Below, in pieces: positions 35,585 through 45,233 of a stretch of 64,000 nucleotides of DNA. The DNA lies in contig CALGAO010000089.1 in the NCBI GenBank assembly GCA_937957685.1, forward strand, positions 1 to 64,000, given 5' to 3'. The notes under the pieces were generated by a model. It worked only from the letters and a program-made list of their open reading frames with translations, searched no databases and was not told where the DNA came from. Both the position numbers and the translations under genes were made by a program. Each line of letters starts with the position of its first letter. The first letter of the stretch is position 1. Origin of the DNA: an uncultured Paenibacillaceae bacterium (GTDB taxonomy: Bacteria; Bacillota; Bacilli; Paenibacillales; DA-C8).

Positions 35585-35614
35585 TAGACATTTGAGGCGA
35601 GAATAAGCTATACT
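35585..35614 (+). promoter_or_regulatory. Sigma-A promoter for riboflavin operon
   Basis: TAGACA, 18 bases, TATACT. The predicted start near 35621 is about 20 bases before the FMN riboswitch. Confidence 0.68.
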
Positions 35615-35640
35615 TAAGCTAACTTCATACAATTGACTTT

Positions 35641-35782
35641 CCTTCGGGGCAGGGTGCAATTCCCGACCGGCGGTGATTCGCCTGAGCGGCGATCAGTCCG
35701 TGACCCGGCGCGAGCAGCGGCTCGAGACGGTGGACCCGGTGCGATTCCGGGACCGACAGTATAGTCTGGATGGGAGAAGGAA
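35641..35782 (+). promoter_or_regulatory. FMN riboswitch (RFN element)
   Basis: Conserved RFN blocks are all visible: CTTCGGGGCAGGGTG, TTCCCGACCGGCGGT, AGTCCGTGAC, GTGGACCCGGTG, TTCCGGGACCGACAGTA and TAGTCTGGATGGGAGAAGGA. FMN binding is expected to favour termination ahead of ribD. The predicted terminator is 230 bases further on, an unusually long distance. Confidence 0.96.
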
Positions 35783-36011
35783 GATTACGGCTTGCTGGAT
35801 CGGCGAGCGGCATGAACAATCGTATTTTGCGAGGCTACATGCACCTTTTTTCACAAATGTGGAGGTGCTCGTCGGCCTGGTTTCATATACTCATCTGACG
35901 GTACTCACGCGATCATACCCGGATAGAGCTTATGCGATGCGATCACTGCATGTTCATCCCTTCAGGACGCGATTCAGACGTGCAAGCTGTGATTGGGCCG
36001 TGTATTCTCCC

Positions 36012-36038
36012 AAGCCCCTCTTAGACAGAGGGGCTTTT
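36012..36038 (+). terminator. Terminator of FMN riboswitch leader
   Basis: AAGCCCCTCT, five-base loop, AGAGGGGCTT, TT. It lies 84 bases before ribD and is the probable expression platform. The AGCCCC arm could pair with GGGGC at 35646 in the aptamer, but this is only a suggestion. Confidence 0.8.
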
Positions 36039-36121
36039 GCTTTCTCAAGGGTGACTTTCGGATGGCCGGGCAACGTGCAGCTTGACCGGCATCGCCACAG
36101 TAGCGGTGGAGGTGAGAGAGG

Positions 36122-37255
36122 ATGGGCAATGACAAGCCGGGCGGCTTGCTGAATGATGAAACCTATATGCGACTCGCGCTGGAGATGGCGGCGGCCGCGC
36201 AAGGGCAGACCGGCTGCAATCCGGTCGTGGGCTGTGTCATCGTCAGGGATGGCCGGATCGTCGGGCTGGGGGCGCATCTGAAGCGGGGCGAAGGCCATGC
36301 GGAGGTGCACGCGCTGGCCATGGCCGGTGAGCAGGCGCGCGGCGGCACCGCATACGTCACGCTGGAGCCCTGCAGCCATTACGGAAGAACGCCTCCCTGC
36401 GCGGACCGGCTGATCGAGGCCGGTGTGAAGAGGGTCGTCGTCGCCTGTCGGGACCCGAATCCGCTCGTGGCCGGACGTGGACTGACATTGCTTGCCAAGC
36501 GTGGCATCGAGGTGACCACAGGCGTCCTGGAGCAGGAAGCGCAGGAACTGAACGAGGCGTTCTTCACCTATATCACGCGGAAGCGGCCGTTCGTCGCGCT
36601 CAAGACGGCGTCGACGCTGGACGGCAAGATCGCCGCCTTCACCGGCGACAGCCGCTGGATCACCAACGAACAGGCGCGCGCTTACGTGCATACGCTGCGC
36701 CATCGCCATCAGGCGATCATGGTCGGAGTCGGCACCGTGCTCAAGGATGATCCGAGCCTGACGGTCAGGCTGTCGGTGCCGGGCGTGCAGCCGACGCGCA
36801 TCATCGTCGATTCGCGGCTGCGCACGCCCCTGCATGCCAAGGTCGTGCAGGACCAGCAGGCGGAGACGATCATCCTGACGACGGAGCGCGCCGACCCCGA
36901 CCGGGCGCGGGCGCTGGAGCAGGCGGGCGTGATGATCGTCGCCTGCGGCGCAGGGGAACGTGTCGATCTGCATCTGGCGATGCAGACGCTGGCGGAGCAT
37001 GAGATCGCTTCGATCCTGCTCGAGGGAGGCGGCACCCTGAACGGGGCGATGCTGAAGGCGCGGCTGATCGACAAGATGTATCTGTTCTATGCGCCGAAGA
37101 TCATCGGCGGACAGGAGGCACCGGCCAACTTCCAGCTGGAAGGCATGGCGAGGATGTCCGATGCCTGGCAGCTGGAGCGGGTCAGGTTCGAGCCGTTCGG
37201 CGACAACCTGTGCATCATCGGGTATCCCGCATATCCGGACAAGGGGGATGAATAA
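36122..37255 (+). CDS. ribD: Riboflavin biosynthesis deaminase/reductase RibD
   Basis: The 377-residue bifunctional enzyme has an N-terminal cytidine-deaminase-like domain (about 10-145; HAEVHAL and PCSHYGRTPPC zinc motifs) and a C-terminal RibD reductase domain (about 150-370; KTASTLDGKIA, LLEGGGTLNGAML). It converts the pyrimidine product of GTP cyclohydrolase II by deamination and side-chain reduction. The first structural gene after the FMN riboswitch. Its stop shares a base with ribE (TAATG). Confidence 0.94.
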   Translation: MGNDKPGGLLNDETYMRLALEMAAAAQGQTGCNPVVGCVIVRDGRIVGLGAHLKRGEGHAEVHALAMAGEQARGGTAYVTLEPCSHYGRTPPCADRLIEAGVKRVVVACRDPNPLVAGRGLTLLAKRGIEVTTGVLEQEAQELNEAFFTYITRKRPFVALKTASTLDGKIAAFTGDSRWITNEQARAYVHTLRHRHQAIMVGVGTVLKDDPSLTVRLSVPGVQPTRIIVDSRLRTPLHAKVVQDQQAETIILTTERADPDRARALEQAGVMIVACGAGERVDLHLAMQTLAEHEIASILLEGGGTLNGAMLKARLIDKMYLFYAPKIIGGQEAPANFQLEGMARMSDAWQLERVRFEPFGDNLCIIGYPAYPDKGDE

Positions 37256-37911
37256 TGTTCACGGGAATCATTGAGGAGATCGGCACGATCCGTCGCATCG
37301 AGCGGTCTGGTCAGGCGATGGTCCTCACCGTTCAGGCGAGCAGGATCATGGACGATGTGAAGCCTGGTGACAGCATAGCGGTGAACGGCGTCTGTCTGAC
37401 CGTCACCCGTTACGATGCCGCCTCCTTCACCGTCGATGTGATGCCGGAGACGTTCCGCAAGACCAACCTGCACGAGCTCTCCCCAGGCAGTCCGGTGAAC
37501 CTGGAGCGGGCGATGCCCGCGGATGGCCGCTTCGGCGGACATATCGTGCAGGGGCATGTCGACGGTACCGGGGTGATCGTGAGCCACACGCGCGAGGACA
37601 ATGCGGTCGTCTATGCGATCCGCATCCATGATCCTGCGGTCAGCGAGGAGATCGTGCCGCGCGGGTCGATCGCCATCGACGGCATCAGCCTGACGGTCGT
37701 GCGCATCGAGGACGGAATCGTTCGCGTCTCGATCATCCCGCACACCCTGCAGCAGACGGTGCTGCAGTTCAAGCGGGAGGGCGCCACAGTCAACATCGAG
37801 ACGGACATCATCGGCAAGTATATCTCGCACCTTCTCGCCCGCCGGGGGACGGCCGGGAGAGGCAGCGGCGGTCTGACGCTGTCCATGCTGGCGGAGAACG
37901 GGTTTGTCTGA
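37255..37911 (+). CDS. ribE: Riboflavin synthase alpha chain
   Basis: This 218-residue trimeric enzyme dismutates two lumazines to riboflavin. Two tandem lumazine-binding repeats ([10 protein letters not shown] ... VNGVCLTV; then [12 protein letters not shown] ... IDGISLTV) are complete. The C-terminal 15 residues after LARR are Gly-rich and longer than in B. subtilis. It is coupled to ribD. Confidence 0.94.
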   Translation: MFTGIIEEIGTIRRIERSGQAMVLTVQASRIMDDVKPGDSIAVNGVCLTVTRYDAASFTVDVMPETFRKTNLHELSPGSPVNLERAMPADGRFGGHIVQGHVDGTGVIVSHTREDNAVVYAIRIHDPAVSEEIVPRGSIAIDGISLTVVRIEDGIVRVSIIPHTLQQTVLQFKREGATVNIETDIIGKYISHLLARRGTAGRGSGGLTLSMLAENGFV

Positions 37912-37957
37912 GCGGGATAAGGATAGGCATCATGCATCATCGATGGAGGGATATGAG

Positions 37958-39181
37958 ATGGGAGACATCAAGTTCGATACGATAGAGGAAGCGATATACG
38001 ACCTGATCCTGGGCAAGGTGGTCATCGTGGTGGACGATGAGGACAGGGAGAACGAGGGGGATTTCGTTGCCCTGGCGGACAAGGCGACGCCGGATGTGAT
38101 CAACTTCATGGCCAAGGAGGGGCGCGGCCTCGTCTGCGTGCCGATCACCGAGGAGCGGGCGCATGAGCTGAACCTGCCGCTGATGGTTGACAAGAACACC
38201 GATTATCATGGAACGGCCTTTACGGTGTCGGTCGACCATGTCGACACGACCACCGGCATCTCCGCCCACGAGCGTGCCCGGACCGTGCAGGCGCTGATCG
38301 ATCCGAAGTCGCTGCCCCAGGACTTCCGCAGACCCGGCCACATCTTCCCGCTGATCGCGCGCAAGGGCGGCGTGCTGCGCCGGGCCGGCCATACCGAGGC
38401 GGCGATCGATCTGGCCGTGATGTGCGGCGCCTATCCGGCGGCCGTGATCTGCGAGGTCATGAAGGATGACGGCACGATGGCGCGCGTGCCGGACCTGTAC
38501 GAGATTGCGAAGAAGCATCAGCTGAAGCTCATCACGATCAGGGACCTGATCGCTTACCGCAACCAGAAGGAGAAGCTCGTGCAGCGCGAGGTCGAGGTGC
38601 GCCTGCCGACGGATTACGGCGTCTTCCAGGCGATCGCCTATACGAACAAGGTGGACGACAAGGAGCATGTCGCGCTCGTCAAGGGCAAGATTGATCCGAA
38701 CAAGCCGACGCTCGTCCGCGTCCATTCCGAATGCCTGACCGGCGATGTGTTCCATTCGCACCGCTGCGACTGCGGCCCGCAGCTGGCTGCCGCGCTGAAG
38801 CAGATCAACGAGAACGGCAGCGGCGTGCTCCTGTACATGCGCCAGGAAGGTCGGGGCATCGGCCTGATCAACAAGCTGAAGGCCTACAAGCTGCAGGAGC
38901 AGGGGCTGGATACGGTCGATGCCAACCTCAAGCTCGGCTTCAAGCCGGACCTGAGGGACTATGGCATCGGCGCCCAGATCCTGAAGGACCTCGGCGTGCG
39001 CAAGATGCGGCTGATGACGAACAATCCCCGCAAGATCAAGGGGCTGGAAGGCTACGGGCTGGAGGTCGTGGACCGCATCCCGATCCAGATGGAGGAGAAT
39101 GAGGACAACTCGAACTATCTGCACACGAAGAAAGAGAAGCTGGGGCATATGCTGACCTTCGTCACCAGGAATCCGAAGTAA
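37958..39181 (+). CDS. ribBA: Bifunctional DHBP synthase / GTP cyclohydrolase II
   Basis: This 407-residue fusion has an N-terminal 3,4-dihydroxy-2-butanone 4-phosphate synthase (about 1-205; [20 protein letters not shown]) and a C-terminal GTP cyclohydrolase II (about 206-407; zinc ligands in [24 protein letters not shown]). It supplies both precursors for lumazine. The ATG at 37958 follows GGAGGG; an in-frame upstream start at 37904 would overlap ribE without a site. Confidence 0.94.
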   Translation: MGDIKFDTIEEAIYDLILGKVVIVVDDEDRENEGDFVALADKATPDVINFMAKEGRGLVCVPITEERAHELNLPLMVDKNTDYHGTAFTVSVDHVDTTTGISAHERARTVQALIDPKSLPQDFRRPGHIFPLIARKGGVLRRAGHTEAAIDLAVMCGAYPAAVICEVMKDDGTMARVPDLYEIAKKHQLKLITIRDLIAYRNQKEKLVQREVEVRLPTDYGVFQAIAYTNKVDDKEHVALVKGKIDPNKPTLVRVHSECLTGDVFHSHRCDCGPQLAAALKQINENGSGVLLYMRQEGRGIGLINKLKAYKLQEQGLDTVDANLKLGFKPDLRDYGIGAQILKDLGVRKMRLMTNNPRKIKGLEGYGLEVVDRIPIQMEENEDNSNYLHTKKEKLGHMLTFVTRNPK

Positions 39182-39270
39182 GCCTGTTCCGTTGGCTTCT
39201 GTCCGCAGGCAACAGGACAACCAGGCAGAAGACGAAAACGATCACCAAACCATCAGAAAGGAAGTTAACC

Positions 39271-39735
39271 ATGGCCAGAATCATTGAAGGACATCTTGTA
39301 TCCGAAGGACTCAGGTACGGCATCGTGGCAAGCAGATTTAACGAATTTATCACGAGCAAGCTGCTCAGCGGAGCGGAGGACGCTCTTCGCCGGCATGGCG
39401 TCAGGGAGGAAGAGATTACGGTCGCCTGGGTTCCGGGAGCATTTGAAATTCCTCTCGTCGCACAGAAGATGGCCGCAAGCGGCCAATATGATGCTATAAT
39501 AACACTAGGCGCCGTCATAAGAGGCTCCACTTCCCATTACGATCATGTGTGCAACGAGGTGTCCAAGGGCGTGGCAGCCGCCGCGCAGAAGACAGGCGTG
39601 CCGGTCATCTTCGGCGTGCTGACCACCGATACGATCGAGCAGGCGGTGGAACGCGCCGGCACGAAGGCTGGCAACAAGGGTTGGGACGCAGCGGTCAGCG
39701 CGATCGAGATGGCGAACCTGATGAAGCAGCTGTAA
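39271..39735 (+). CDS. ribH: Lumazine synthase
   Basis: The 154-residue subunit forms icosahedral lumazine synthase. Substrate-binding segments [18 protein letters not shown] and [15 protein letters not shown] are intact, including the catalytic His. AAAGGAAG precedes the ATG. It ends the ribD-ribE-ribBA-ribH operon; ribT is absent. Confidence 0.95.
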   Translation: MARIIEGHLVSEGLRYGIVASRFNEFITSKLLSGAEDALRRHGVREEEITVAWVPGAFEIPLVAQKMAASGQYDAIITLGAVIRGSTSHYDHVCNEVSKGVAAAAQKTGVPVIFGVLTTDTIEQAVERAGTKAGNKGWDAAVSAIEMANLMKQL

Positions 39736-39843
39736 CCCTGTTCCTGCCATTGGCCGCTCGCACCCGGAGCCTGAGGCGCGCTTGCCAGGGACGGAGAGCG
39801 CCTTGATCACCAGCCATTCCATTAGACACAAAGAGGGGCAAGC

Positions 39844-40620
39844 ATGGAGATTCGATATAAACTGGATACGTTCGAAGGGCCTCTGGATCTTCTGCTGCAC
39901 TTGATCGACAGCCAAGAGATCGACATCTACGATATTCCGATCAGTCAGATCACCGATCAATATATGGCTTACATCGCCACCTGGCAGGAGTACGAGCTCG
40001 AGGTGGCGAGCGAGTTTCTCGTCATGGCGGCGGAGCTCCTGTCGATCAAGAGCCGCATGCTGCTGCCGAAGCCGCCGGTTATCGTGAATGAGGACGGCGA
40101 GGAAGAAGCCTACGACCCGCGCGAGGAGCTCGTGCAGCGGCTGATCGAATACCGGAAGATCAAGGCTGCCGCTGACCAGCTGCGGGAGATGGAGGTAGCG
40201 CGCAGCCAGATCTACACGCGGGCACCTCTGGACCTGTCGTCCTATATCGCGCATATTGAGGAGAACCCGGTTCAGGATTTTAATCTGACGGATCTTCTGC
40301 TTGCTTTCCAGAGAGCGATGCGCCGTTCGTCTGCGCGCGCCACCGTCGCCAGGATCACGCGCGATGAGATATCGGTCAAGGACCGGATGGTGCAGGTGAC
40401 GGACATGCTGGAGAGCATGGGCGGGCAGGCGTTGTTCTCGCGGATCGTAAGCGAGGACGCGGACCGGACGGAGATCGTGGTCACCTTCCTCGCCTTGCTT
40501 GAGCTGATCAGACGGAAACGCGTCACCTGTTACCAGCACAAGCTGTTCGACGAGATCGTCATCCAACTTCGTGAGGCAGGGGGAGATTATGAATTACCGG
40601 CAGATGAAATCAGTTATTGA
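39844..40620 (+). CDS. scpA: Segregation and condensation protein A
   Basis: This 258-residue kleisin bridges SMC heads in the bacterial condensin. The N-terminal motif FEGPLDLLLHLI and the C-terminal winged-helix end (FLALLELIRRKRVTCYQ) are typical. The gene ends 32 bases inside scpB, so the subunits are co-translated. AGAGGGG precedes the ATG. Confidence 0.94.
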   Translation: MEIRYKLDTFEGPLDLLLHLIDSQEIDIYDIPISQITDQYMAYIATWQEYELEVASEFLVMAAELLSIKSRMLLPKPPVIVNEDGEEEAYDPREELVQRLIEYRKIKAAADQLREMEVARSQIYTRAPLDLSSYIAHIEENPVQDFNLTDLLLAFQRAMRRSSARATVARITRDEISVKDRMVQVTDMLESMGGQALFSRIVSEDADRTEIVVTFLALLELIRRKRVTCYQHKLFDEIVIQLREAGGDYELPADEISY

Positions 40621-41200
40621 GGGGTTGCTCTTCGCCGCTGGCGACGAGGGGCTGGACGTCAAGCAGATCGCGGAAATCCTCGAGGAGAGCGATGAGCTCG
40701 TCGCGGATCTGGTCCAGGATCTGAAGAATGACCTGCGCCGTGAAGGCCGCGGCATCCAGATCGTGGAGATCGCCGGCACCTTTCAGATGACAACCTTGCC
40801 TGAGCATGCCCCTTTCTTCGAACGGATGGCCTATTCGCCGACGCATGCGACATTGTCACAGGCTGCGTTGGAGACGCTGGCGATCATCGCCTACAAGCAG
40901 CCGATCACGCGCGTCGAGATCGAGGAGGTTCGCGGCGTCAAGTCCGATCGCCCGATCCAGACGCTGGTGGCGAAGCAACTGATCCAGGAGGTGGCCAGGG
41001 CGGAAGTCATCGGGCGCCCGATCCTGTATGGGACGACCAGGCAGTTCCTCGACTACTTCGGCCTGAAGTCGTTGAATGATCTGCCCGTGCCGCCGGACTT
41101 CGATGCGGAGACGCTGGCCGAGCAGACGAGAGATCTGTTCGAGCGCATGGGCGAACGTCAGCTGACGATCGATGACCTGGAGGAACGAATGAACAGTTGA
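40589..41200 (+). CDS. scpB: Segregation and condensation protein B
   Basis: The 203-residue protein has two winged-helix domains and dimerises on ScpA. LSQAALETLAIIAYKQPITR and the GVKSDRPIQTL segment are signature ScpB sequence. The ATG at 40589 is preceded by AGGGGGAG inside scpA; an earlier ATG at 40571 is less likely. Confidence 0.94.
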   Translation: MNYRQMKSVIEGLLFAAGDEGLDVKQIAEILEESDELVADLVQDLKNDLRREGRGIQIVEIAGTFQMTTLPEHAPFFERMAYSPTHATLSQAALETLAIIAYKQPITRVEIEEVRGVKSDRPIQTLVAKQLIQEVARAEVIGRPILYGTTRQFLDYFGLKSLNDLPVPPDFDAETLAEQTRDLFERMGERQLTIDDLEERMNS

Positions 41201-41214
41201 ATAATGCGCATACT

Positions 41215-41249
41215 ATCCCTTGAGAGAATTTCCTTTCAAGGGATTTTTT
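41215..41249 (+). terminator. Terminator after scpB
   Basis: ATCCCTTGA, 12-base loop, TCAAGGGAT, TTTTT. Intrinsic terminator. Confidence 0.85.
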
Positions 41250-41279
41250 GTTGGCTTGTCAGGGTAAGGGAGGATGAGC

Positions 41280-42005
41280 ATGGAAGGGTGGATCGTCGCA
41301 ACCATCATCGTGATCGCCGGGGCGCTCGCAGCGGTGCTCGCATGCGATCTGGAGGTCAAGATCCGCGTCAGGCGGGAGCGGCAAAATGATCACATCGAGC
41401 TCCACTTCCGCTGGCTGTATGGTCTGGTGCGTCGCAGCATCGAGCTCTCCGAACTGCGACTGAAGGGCAGAGAAGGCCTGGCGGTCAAGGAGAAACAGTT
41501 GAACGAGCGAACCCTGTCAGTCGTGGACGAGAAGCAGATCAAGATCGACCGGGACATGATGATGAAAGGCTATGAGAAATACATGGCACTCCTGCGTCAC
41601 ATCCTGGGCCTGTCCAGATGGCTGAAGGAGACGCTCGGCAAGGTGCGCTGCTATGAACTCATCTGGGATACGCAGATCGGCGCTGGCGATGCCGTGGAGA
41701 CCGCAACCTTGACGGGGCTGGCGTGGAGCCTGAAGGGTTCCATGGTCGGCTATGTGTCGAAGCATATACGCCTTCGCATCCTGCCGAAGCTGGACATCAC
41801 GCCTTTGTACAACGAGCAGATGTTCGCGACCCGCCTGAGCAGCATCCTGAAGCTTCGCACCGGCTATGCGCTGCTTGCCGCCATCCTGCTCCTCGTGCGC
41901 CTGCTGCGCGCCAGAGGCAGGGGCAAGGCGTCGAAGCGGGCGTTGATCGGGCAGGCTGCGATCCACATCTTCATCCTGCTCATGACCCGGACTTTCATAA
42001 TCTGA
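41280..42005 (+). CDS. DUF2953 membrane-associated protein
   Basis: This 241-residue protein has an N-terminal membrane helix (about 3-22) and a C-terminal hydrophobic region; the middle is basic and helical. It matches DUF2953, a family common in spore-forming Bacillota and often located upstream of ytfJ, as here. The function is unknown. The ATG at 41280 is six bases from AAGGGAGG; the ATG at 41274 abuts that site. Confidence 0.75.
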   Translation: MEGWIVATIIVIAGALAAVLACDLEVKIRVRRERQNDHIELHFRWLYGLVRRSIELSELRLKGREGLAVKEKQLNERTLSVVDEKQIKIDRDMMMKGYEKYMALLRHILGLSRWLKETLGKVRCYELIWDTQIGAGDAVETATLTGLAWSLKGSMVGYVSKHIRLRILPKLDITPLYNEQMFATRLSSILKLRTGYALLAAILLLVRLLRARGRGKASKRALIGQAAIHIFILLMTRTFII

Positions 42006-42061
42006 AAACAAGTGGTCACACTATACGATGAGTAGTTCATCTTCGAGGAGGTAGTCAGGAT

Positions 42062-42532
42062 ATGGATCATCCGATTCAAGGCCTTATGAAAACGGCTATG
42101 GAAAACATTCGGGAGATGGCGGATGTCAACACGATCGTCGGTGACCCTGTTGAAACCAAGGATGGCACTGTGATCCTGCCAATATCCAAGGTGGGATTCG
42201 GTTTTGCCGCGGGCGGCAGCGAATTTGTCATCGACGGCGATCATCATACGACAACGGATCCGATGGGTCACAACGCCAACATCTATCATCCGTTCGGTGG
42301 TGGCGCTGGCGGCGGCGTGTCGATCACCCCGATCGCATTTCTGGTCGTGTCCCCATCGGGGGTCAATGTCGTGCCGCTGGACACTCAGACCCATCTGCTC
42401 GACAAGATCATCGATTCGGCGCCCCAGCTGGTGGACAAGTTGTCCGGCATGATGAAAAAAAGCAGTCAGCCCAAGGAGCAACTGGCAACCACGCCTGCAA
42501 CCTCTCAATCGGAACCGACACCGATCATGTAA
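42062..42532 (+). CDS. ytfJ: GerW-family spore protein YtfJ
   Basis: The 156-residue protein of the YtfJ/GerW sporulation family has a conserved GGGAGGGVSITPIAFLVV core followed by VNVVPL and a low-complexity C-terminal tail. Members are forespore-expressed and needed for SleB-dependent germination in some Bacilli. GAGGAGG precedes the ATG. A terminator follows. Confidence 0.88.
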   Translation: MDHPIQGLMKTAMENIREMADVNTIVGDPVETKDGTVILPISKVGFGFAAGGSEFVIDGDHHTTTDPMGHNANIYHPFGGGAGGGVSITPIAFLVVSPSGVNVVPLDTQTHLLDKIIDSAPQLVDKLSGMMKKSSQPKEQLATTPATSQSEPTPIM

Positions 42533-42601
42533 ATACAGCGCACTCAGGCTGCGCCATGCATCCCCGAGCAGCCATCCGCGGCCAAGGCTCATTCGACCCT
42601 C

Positions 42602-42627
42602 ACTGCCCTTCAGGGGCAGTTTTTTTA
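42602..42627 (+). terminator. Terminator after ytfJ
   Basis: ACTGCCC, five-base loop, GGGCAGT, TTTTTTT. Confidence 0.88.
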
Positions 42628-42640
42628 TGCGGACAACATT

Positions 42641-42668
42641 GAATAACAAACATGGATAAGCATATACA
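42641..42668 (+). promoter_or_regulatory. Sigma-E-like promoter for dacB-spmAB
   Basis: GAATAAC, 13 bases, CATATACA: a partial match to sigma-E (-35 five of seven; the -10 keeps CATA). The B. subtilis dacB operon is sigma-E-dependent. Confidence 0.5.
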
Positions 42669-42719
42669 TGTACAAGACTGAGGACCAGGCGCTACGGATT
42701 CCATGCCCAGGAGGAAATT

Positions 42720-43859
42720 ATGAGAAGATCAGTGCTTGTTGTGTTAATCCTTGCCATCATGCTGCTGACATCTCCCCCCTCGATCGTCGTTGCTCATCAT
42801 GCGGAGGGCCCACCTCCGATCAGCACGAACGCCCAGGCTGCCGCCCTGATCGATGTTGGTTCCGGTCGCATCCTGTACAGTCATCACGGCGATGAGAGGC
42901 TGCTGATCGCCAGTCTGACGAAGATCATGACCGCGATCGTGGCTATCGAGCACGGCCATCTGGAGGATATCGTAAAGGTGAGCCGCAATGCCGTCGGCAA
43001 GGAGGGCTCATCGATCTATCTCAAGGAAGGTCAGGAGATCTCGCTCCTTCACTTGCTTTATGGCCTGCTGCTCCGTTCCGGCAACGATGCGGCAACGGCA
43101 ATAGCGGAGCATGTGGGAGGAAGCGAGCAGGGCTTCGTCTTCATGATGAACGCCAAAGCAGCCGAGCTCGGCCTGACCAATACTTCATTTATGAATCCGC
43201 ACGGTCTGGATATGGAAGGTCATTACTCCAGCGCGGAGGATCTGGCCAGACTTACCGCATATGCGCTCAAGAATCCGACCTTTCGCGAGATCGTCTCGAC
43301 CCGGGTGAAGCGTGTGCCGAATCCCGGCGAGAAATGGGATCATGTCTGGTACAACAAGAACAAGATGCTCACGCTCTATGAAGGAGCGGACGGAGTGAAG
43401 ACCGGCTACACGAAAGCGGCGGGCCGGGGGCTTGTCAGCTCGGCCACGCGAGATGGCAGGCAGCTCGCCGCGGTAACGATCAACGACGGAAGCGATTGGG
43501 TGGATCATGCCCGCCTGCTCGACTGGGGCTTCCGATACTTCGCCAATCATCGTCTGATCGCAGCGGGGGAAGCGGTACAGGATACGCCCTATGTGGCGGC
43601 CAGGTCTTTCTATTACCCTCTCTATGAAGGAGAGATCGAGCATATCACACACGAGGTCATGCTGGAGGAGGAAGGCACCGTCGATTATCGTCTCGGTGAG
43701 CTGGGGAGGGTCAACTTCTATCTCGAAGGCCAGTTCATCGGCAGCGTGCCGCTGGGCAGGAAGCCGAATGAGGTGGACAGCTCGGCGCCGGCTGCAGCGA
43801 ATGACTCCTATATCACCAGGTTGAGGCAAGTGGTCATCAAGCTGTTCACGCTCCGGTAA
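42720..43859 (+). CDS. dacB: Sporulation D-alanyl-D-alanine carboxypeptidase DacB
   Basis: The 379-residue S11 carboxypeptidase controls spore cortex crosslinking. It has a signal peptide (about 1-25), Ser65-x-x-Lys68 (ASLTKIM), SGN (120-122) and KTG (in GVKTGYTKAAG near 227). The C-terminal domain ends in a short amphipathic helix. Followed by spmA and spmB, exactly the B. subtilis operon. AGGAGG precedes the ATG. Confidence 0.93.
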   Translation: MRRSVLVVLILAIMLLTSPPSIVVAHHAEGPPPISTNAQAAALIDVGSGRILYSHHGDERLLIASLTKIMTAIVAIEHGHLEDIVKVSRNAVGKEGSSIYLKEGQEISLLHLLYGLLLRSGNDAATAIAEHVGGSEQGFVFMMNAKAAELGLTNTSFMNPHGLDMEGHYSSAEDLARLTAYALKNPTFREIVSTRVKRVPNPGEKWDHVWYNKNKMLTLYEGADGVKTGYTKAAGRGLVSSATRDGRQLAAVTINDGSDWVDHARLLDWGFRYFANHRLIAAGEAVQDTPYVAARSFYYPLYEGEIEHITHEVMLEEEGTVDYRLGELGRVNFYLEGQFIGSVPLGRKPNEVDSSAPAAANDSYITRLRQVVIKLFTLR

Positions 43860-43954
43860 ACGGCTTCGCGACAAGCTTCCATCCGTTCGATCGGACGGAT
43901 GGAAGCGAATCGGACAGGGAGTGCCATGCTGAACAAGAGAGAGGTGACACAGTG

Positions 43955-44551
43955 ATGGTGAATTGGATCTGGCTGTTTTTTATCGTGTGCGGATTTGTCA
44001 TCGGGGCGATCAACGGCAGGATGGAGCAGGTGACGGAGGCTGCCTTTGAGGGCGCGAAGACCGGCGTGTCCGTATGCATCGGCCTGATCAGCGTGCTCGT
44101 ATTCTGGCTCGGACTCATGCGTATCGCTGAGCAGGCAGGGCTGCTGCAGAAGCTGGGCAATCTGCTTCGTCCGTTCATTCGGTTCCTGTTCCCGACCATC
44201 CCGAAGGACCATCCCGCCATCGGTTACATCATCACCAATATGAGCGCCAACATCCTGGGGCTCGGCAATGCGGCGACACCGATGGGCATCAAGGCGATGC
44301 AGGAACTGCAGAAGCTCAATGGCGACAAGACCGTGGCCAGCGCGGACATGTGCACGCTGCTGGCGCTCAATACGGCAAGCATCACGCTCATTCCCACGAC
44401 GCTCATCGCGATCCGCATGAACTTCGGCTCGGCCAATCCGACGGAGATCGTCGGCACAACCCTGCTCGCCACCCTGATCGCGACGACGGCGGCCATCCTC
44501 GCGGACAAATGGTACCGATACCGCCATGCGCTCAAGCCTCCAAAGGAGTGA
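43955..44551 (+). CDS. spmA: Spore maturation protein A
   Basis: The 198-residue membrane protein has a nucleoside-transporter-gate-like fold; ITNMSANILGLGNAATPMGIKAM is characteristic. With SpmB it is needed for full dehydration of the spore core. The ATG at 43955 or the GTG one codon earlier may start translation, after GAGAGGTGA. spmB begins five bases after its stop. Confidence 0.92.
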   Translation: MVNWIWLFFIVCGFVIGAINGRMEQVTEAAFEGAKTGVSVCIGLISVLVFWLGLMRIAEQAGLLQKLGNLLRPFIRFLFPTIPKDHPAIGYIITNMSANILGLGNAATPMGIKAMQELQKLNGDKTVASADMCTLLALNTASITLIPTTLIAIRMNFGSANPTEIVGTTLLATLIATTAAILADKWYRYRHALKPPKE

Positions 44552-44556
44552 ACCGC

Positions 44557-45093
44557 TTGTACGCACTCATATCCACGATATCCATGTGGGCGATCCCGGT
44601 GATGATCGCCTTTATTCCTCTTTATGCGGCCTTCAGGAAAGTCCCGGTCTACGAGACCTTCGTGGACGGGGCGAAGGACGGCTTCGACACGGCGGTCCGG
44701 ATCATCCCGCATCTGGTGGGCATGATGACGGCGATCAGCATCTTCCGCGCATCCGGAGCGCTGGACATGTTCGTATCCGCCATCCAGCCGCTGCTGGACT
44801 CTGTCGGCATCCCGGGAGAGGTGCTGCCGCTTGGCATCCTGCGCACGATCACCGGCGCGGGGTCGCTCGCCTATGCCACCGATCTGATCCAGGAGCATGG
44901 GCCGGACTCGCTGGTCGGGCGCATCGCCTCGACGATCCAGGGCAGTACGGACACGACGCTGTACGTCATCACCGTCTATTTCGGCGCCGTCGGCATCCGC
45001 AACGCCCGCTACGCGATCAAGGTTGGCCTTTTCTCCGACCTGGTCGGCTTTGTCACCGCGATCGCCATCTGCATGCTTGTCTTTGGCGGCTGA
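44557..45093 (+). CDS. spmB: Spore maturation protein B
   Basis: This 178-residue membrane protein is homologous to SpmA (GRTITGAGSLAYATDL-like gate, GSTDTTLYVITVYFG) and has the same length as B. subtilis SpmB. The start is TTG at 44557, with AAAGGAGTG ending seven bases upstream. The frame extends far upstream into spmA, but that extension is not coding. Confidence 0.92.
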   Translation: MYALISTISMWAIPVMIAFIPLYAAFRKVPVYETFVDGAKDGFDTAVRIIPHLVGMMTAISIFRASGALDMFVSAIQPLLDSVGIPGEVLPLGILRTITGAGSLAYATDLIQEHGPDSLVGRIASTIQGSTDTTLYVITVYFGAVGIRNARYAIKVGLFSDLVGFVTAIAICMLVFGG

Positions 45094-45184
45094 ACGTCAG
45101 CGGGCCGGACGCAAGGCAAGCGGAGGAACGCCGCAGGTGGAACGCAGGCGGCTTCGGGTCGACAAATGCAGGAGCCGCCTTCAC

Positions 45185-45213
45185 TTGTGATTTTCCCTCA
45201 GGATGGTTATGAT
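45185..45213 (+). promoter_or_regulatory. Sigma-A promoter for rluB
   Basis: TTGTGA, 17 bases, TATGAT, 20 bases before the rluB ATG. Confidence 0.68.
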
Positions 45214-45233
45214 TAGACTGAGGTGTATAAAGA

